The position numbers were made by a program, and so were the translations under genes. Shown piece after piece: positions 27,441-27,500 of a DNA stretch of 27,500 nt. Source of the stretch: Symbiodinium natans (Eukaryota; Sar; Dinophyceae; Suessiales; Symbiodiniaceae); NCBI GenBank assembly GCA_905221605.1, contig CAJNDS010001524.1:1-27500 (forward strand), in the 5' to 3' direction. The notes under the pieces were generated by a model. That model did not search any database, was not told where the DNA came from, and worked only from the letters and a program-made list of their open reading frames with translations. Positions within the stretch are counted from its first letter, which is position 1; each line of letters opens with the position of its first letter.

Positions 27441-27500
27441 TGTTCATGGTTTGCATCGTATTGTTTATTCCTTACTGCGCTTAAGTACCCTTAAACATGT

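Overview
This window looks like repeat-dominated nuclear DNA from a eukaryote. I found no protein-coding gene, tRNA, rRNA or other RNA gene that I can support. Open frames exist on both strands, but the long ones are translations of satellites or microsatellites (poly-Leu/Tyr, Thr-His/Cys-Val, Lys-Pro) or of degenerate telomere-type repeats (Gly-Leu-Gly-Phe strings). The short ones in unique DNA match no family I recognise. The most informative marker is the heptamer TTTAGGG/CCCTAAA, which occurs in more than 40 internal blocks in both orientations. This is the Arabidopsis-type telomere repeat. It is used by land plants, many green algae and several alveolates (dinoflagellates, chromerids, coccidian apicomplexans). 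The sequence does not tell me which of these lineages it comes from; a protist or alga with subtelomere-like or telomere-seeded DNA is a reasonable guess, no more.

The window divides into four compartments. (A) 1-3480 has no telomere blocks. It holds a 55-bp satellite (1-849), then a pyrimidine-rich block (850-3480) of long duplicated units, two of which are close copies of about 0.6 kb. (B) 3481-20575 is the telomere-repeat mosaic: perfect and decayed TTTAGGG/CCCTAAA blocks of 20-215 bp separated by 100-600 bp of unrelated single-copy sequence. Very large simple-sequence tracts lie inside it: a 1.8-kb CA/TG tract that switches strand (7490-9310), a 0.4-kb AT-rich TTAATA tract (9520-9965), a 1-kb ACT tract (17590-18610) and a 0.6-kb GGTTCG/G-run tract (18611-19252). 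Two candidate DNA-transposon derivatives also sit here. One is a TA-flanked pogo/Emigrant-like inverted-repeat pair that encloses a telomere array (14157-14769). The other is a 142-bp near-palindromic MITE-like element (11913-12056), with a second partial copy at 19994-20075. (C) 20576-26575 has no telomere blocks. It contains two arrays of a roughly 51-bp monomer in alternating orientation, forming serial large hairpins (20867-21254 and 23073-23368). Each is paired with an array of the octamer GGGCCCAC, and together they bracket 1.6 kb that includes a 124-bp tandem repeat. Next come a degenerate TTCCTATT repeat with about 410-bp higher-order organisation (23395-24440), single-copy DNA, and an A/C-rich and T/G-rich inverted structure (26090-26420). 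(D) 26576-27500 returns to telomere mosaic.

No genes act together here. What can be described is DNA architecture: telomere-repeat seeding, microsatellite growth, and palindromic or foldback elements. The strongest leads are the alternating-inverted arrays with their octamer brackets, the two DNA-transposon-like elements, and a short dispersed GGCCTGGCTGCT-type module that recurs beside the telomere arrays. All copy counts and identities were read by eye.
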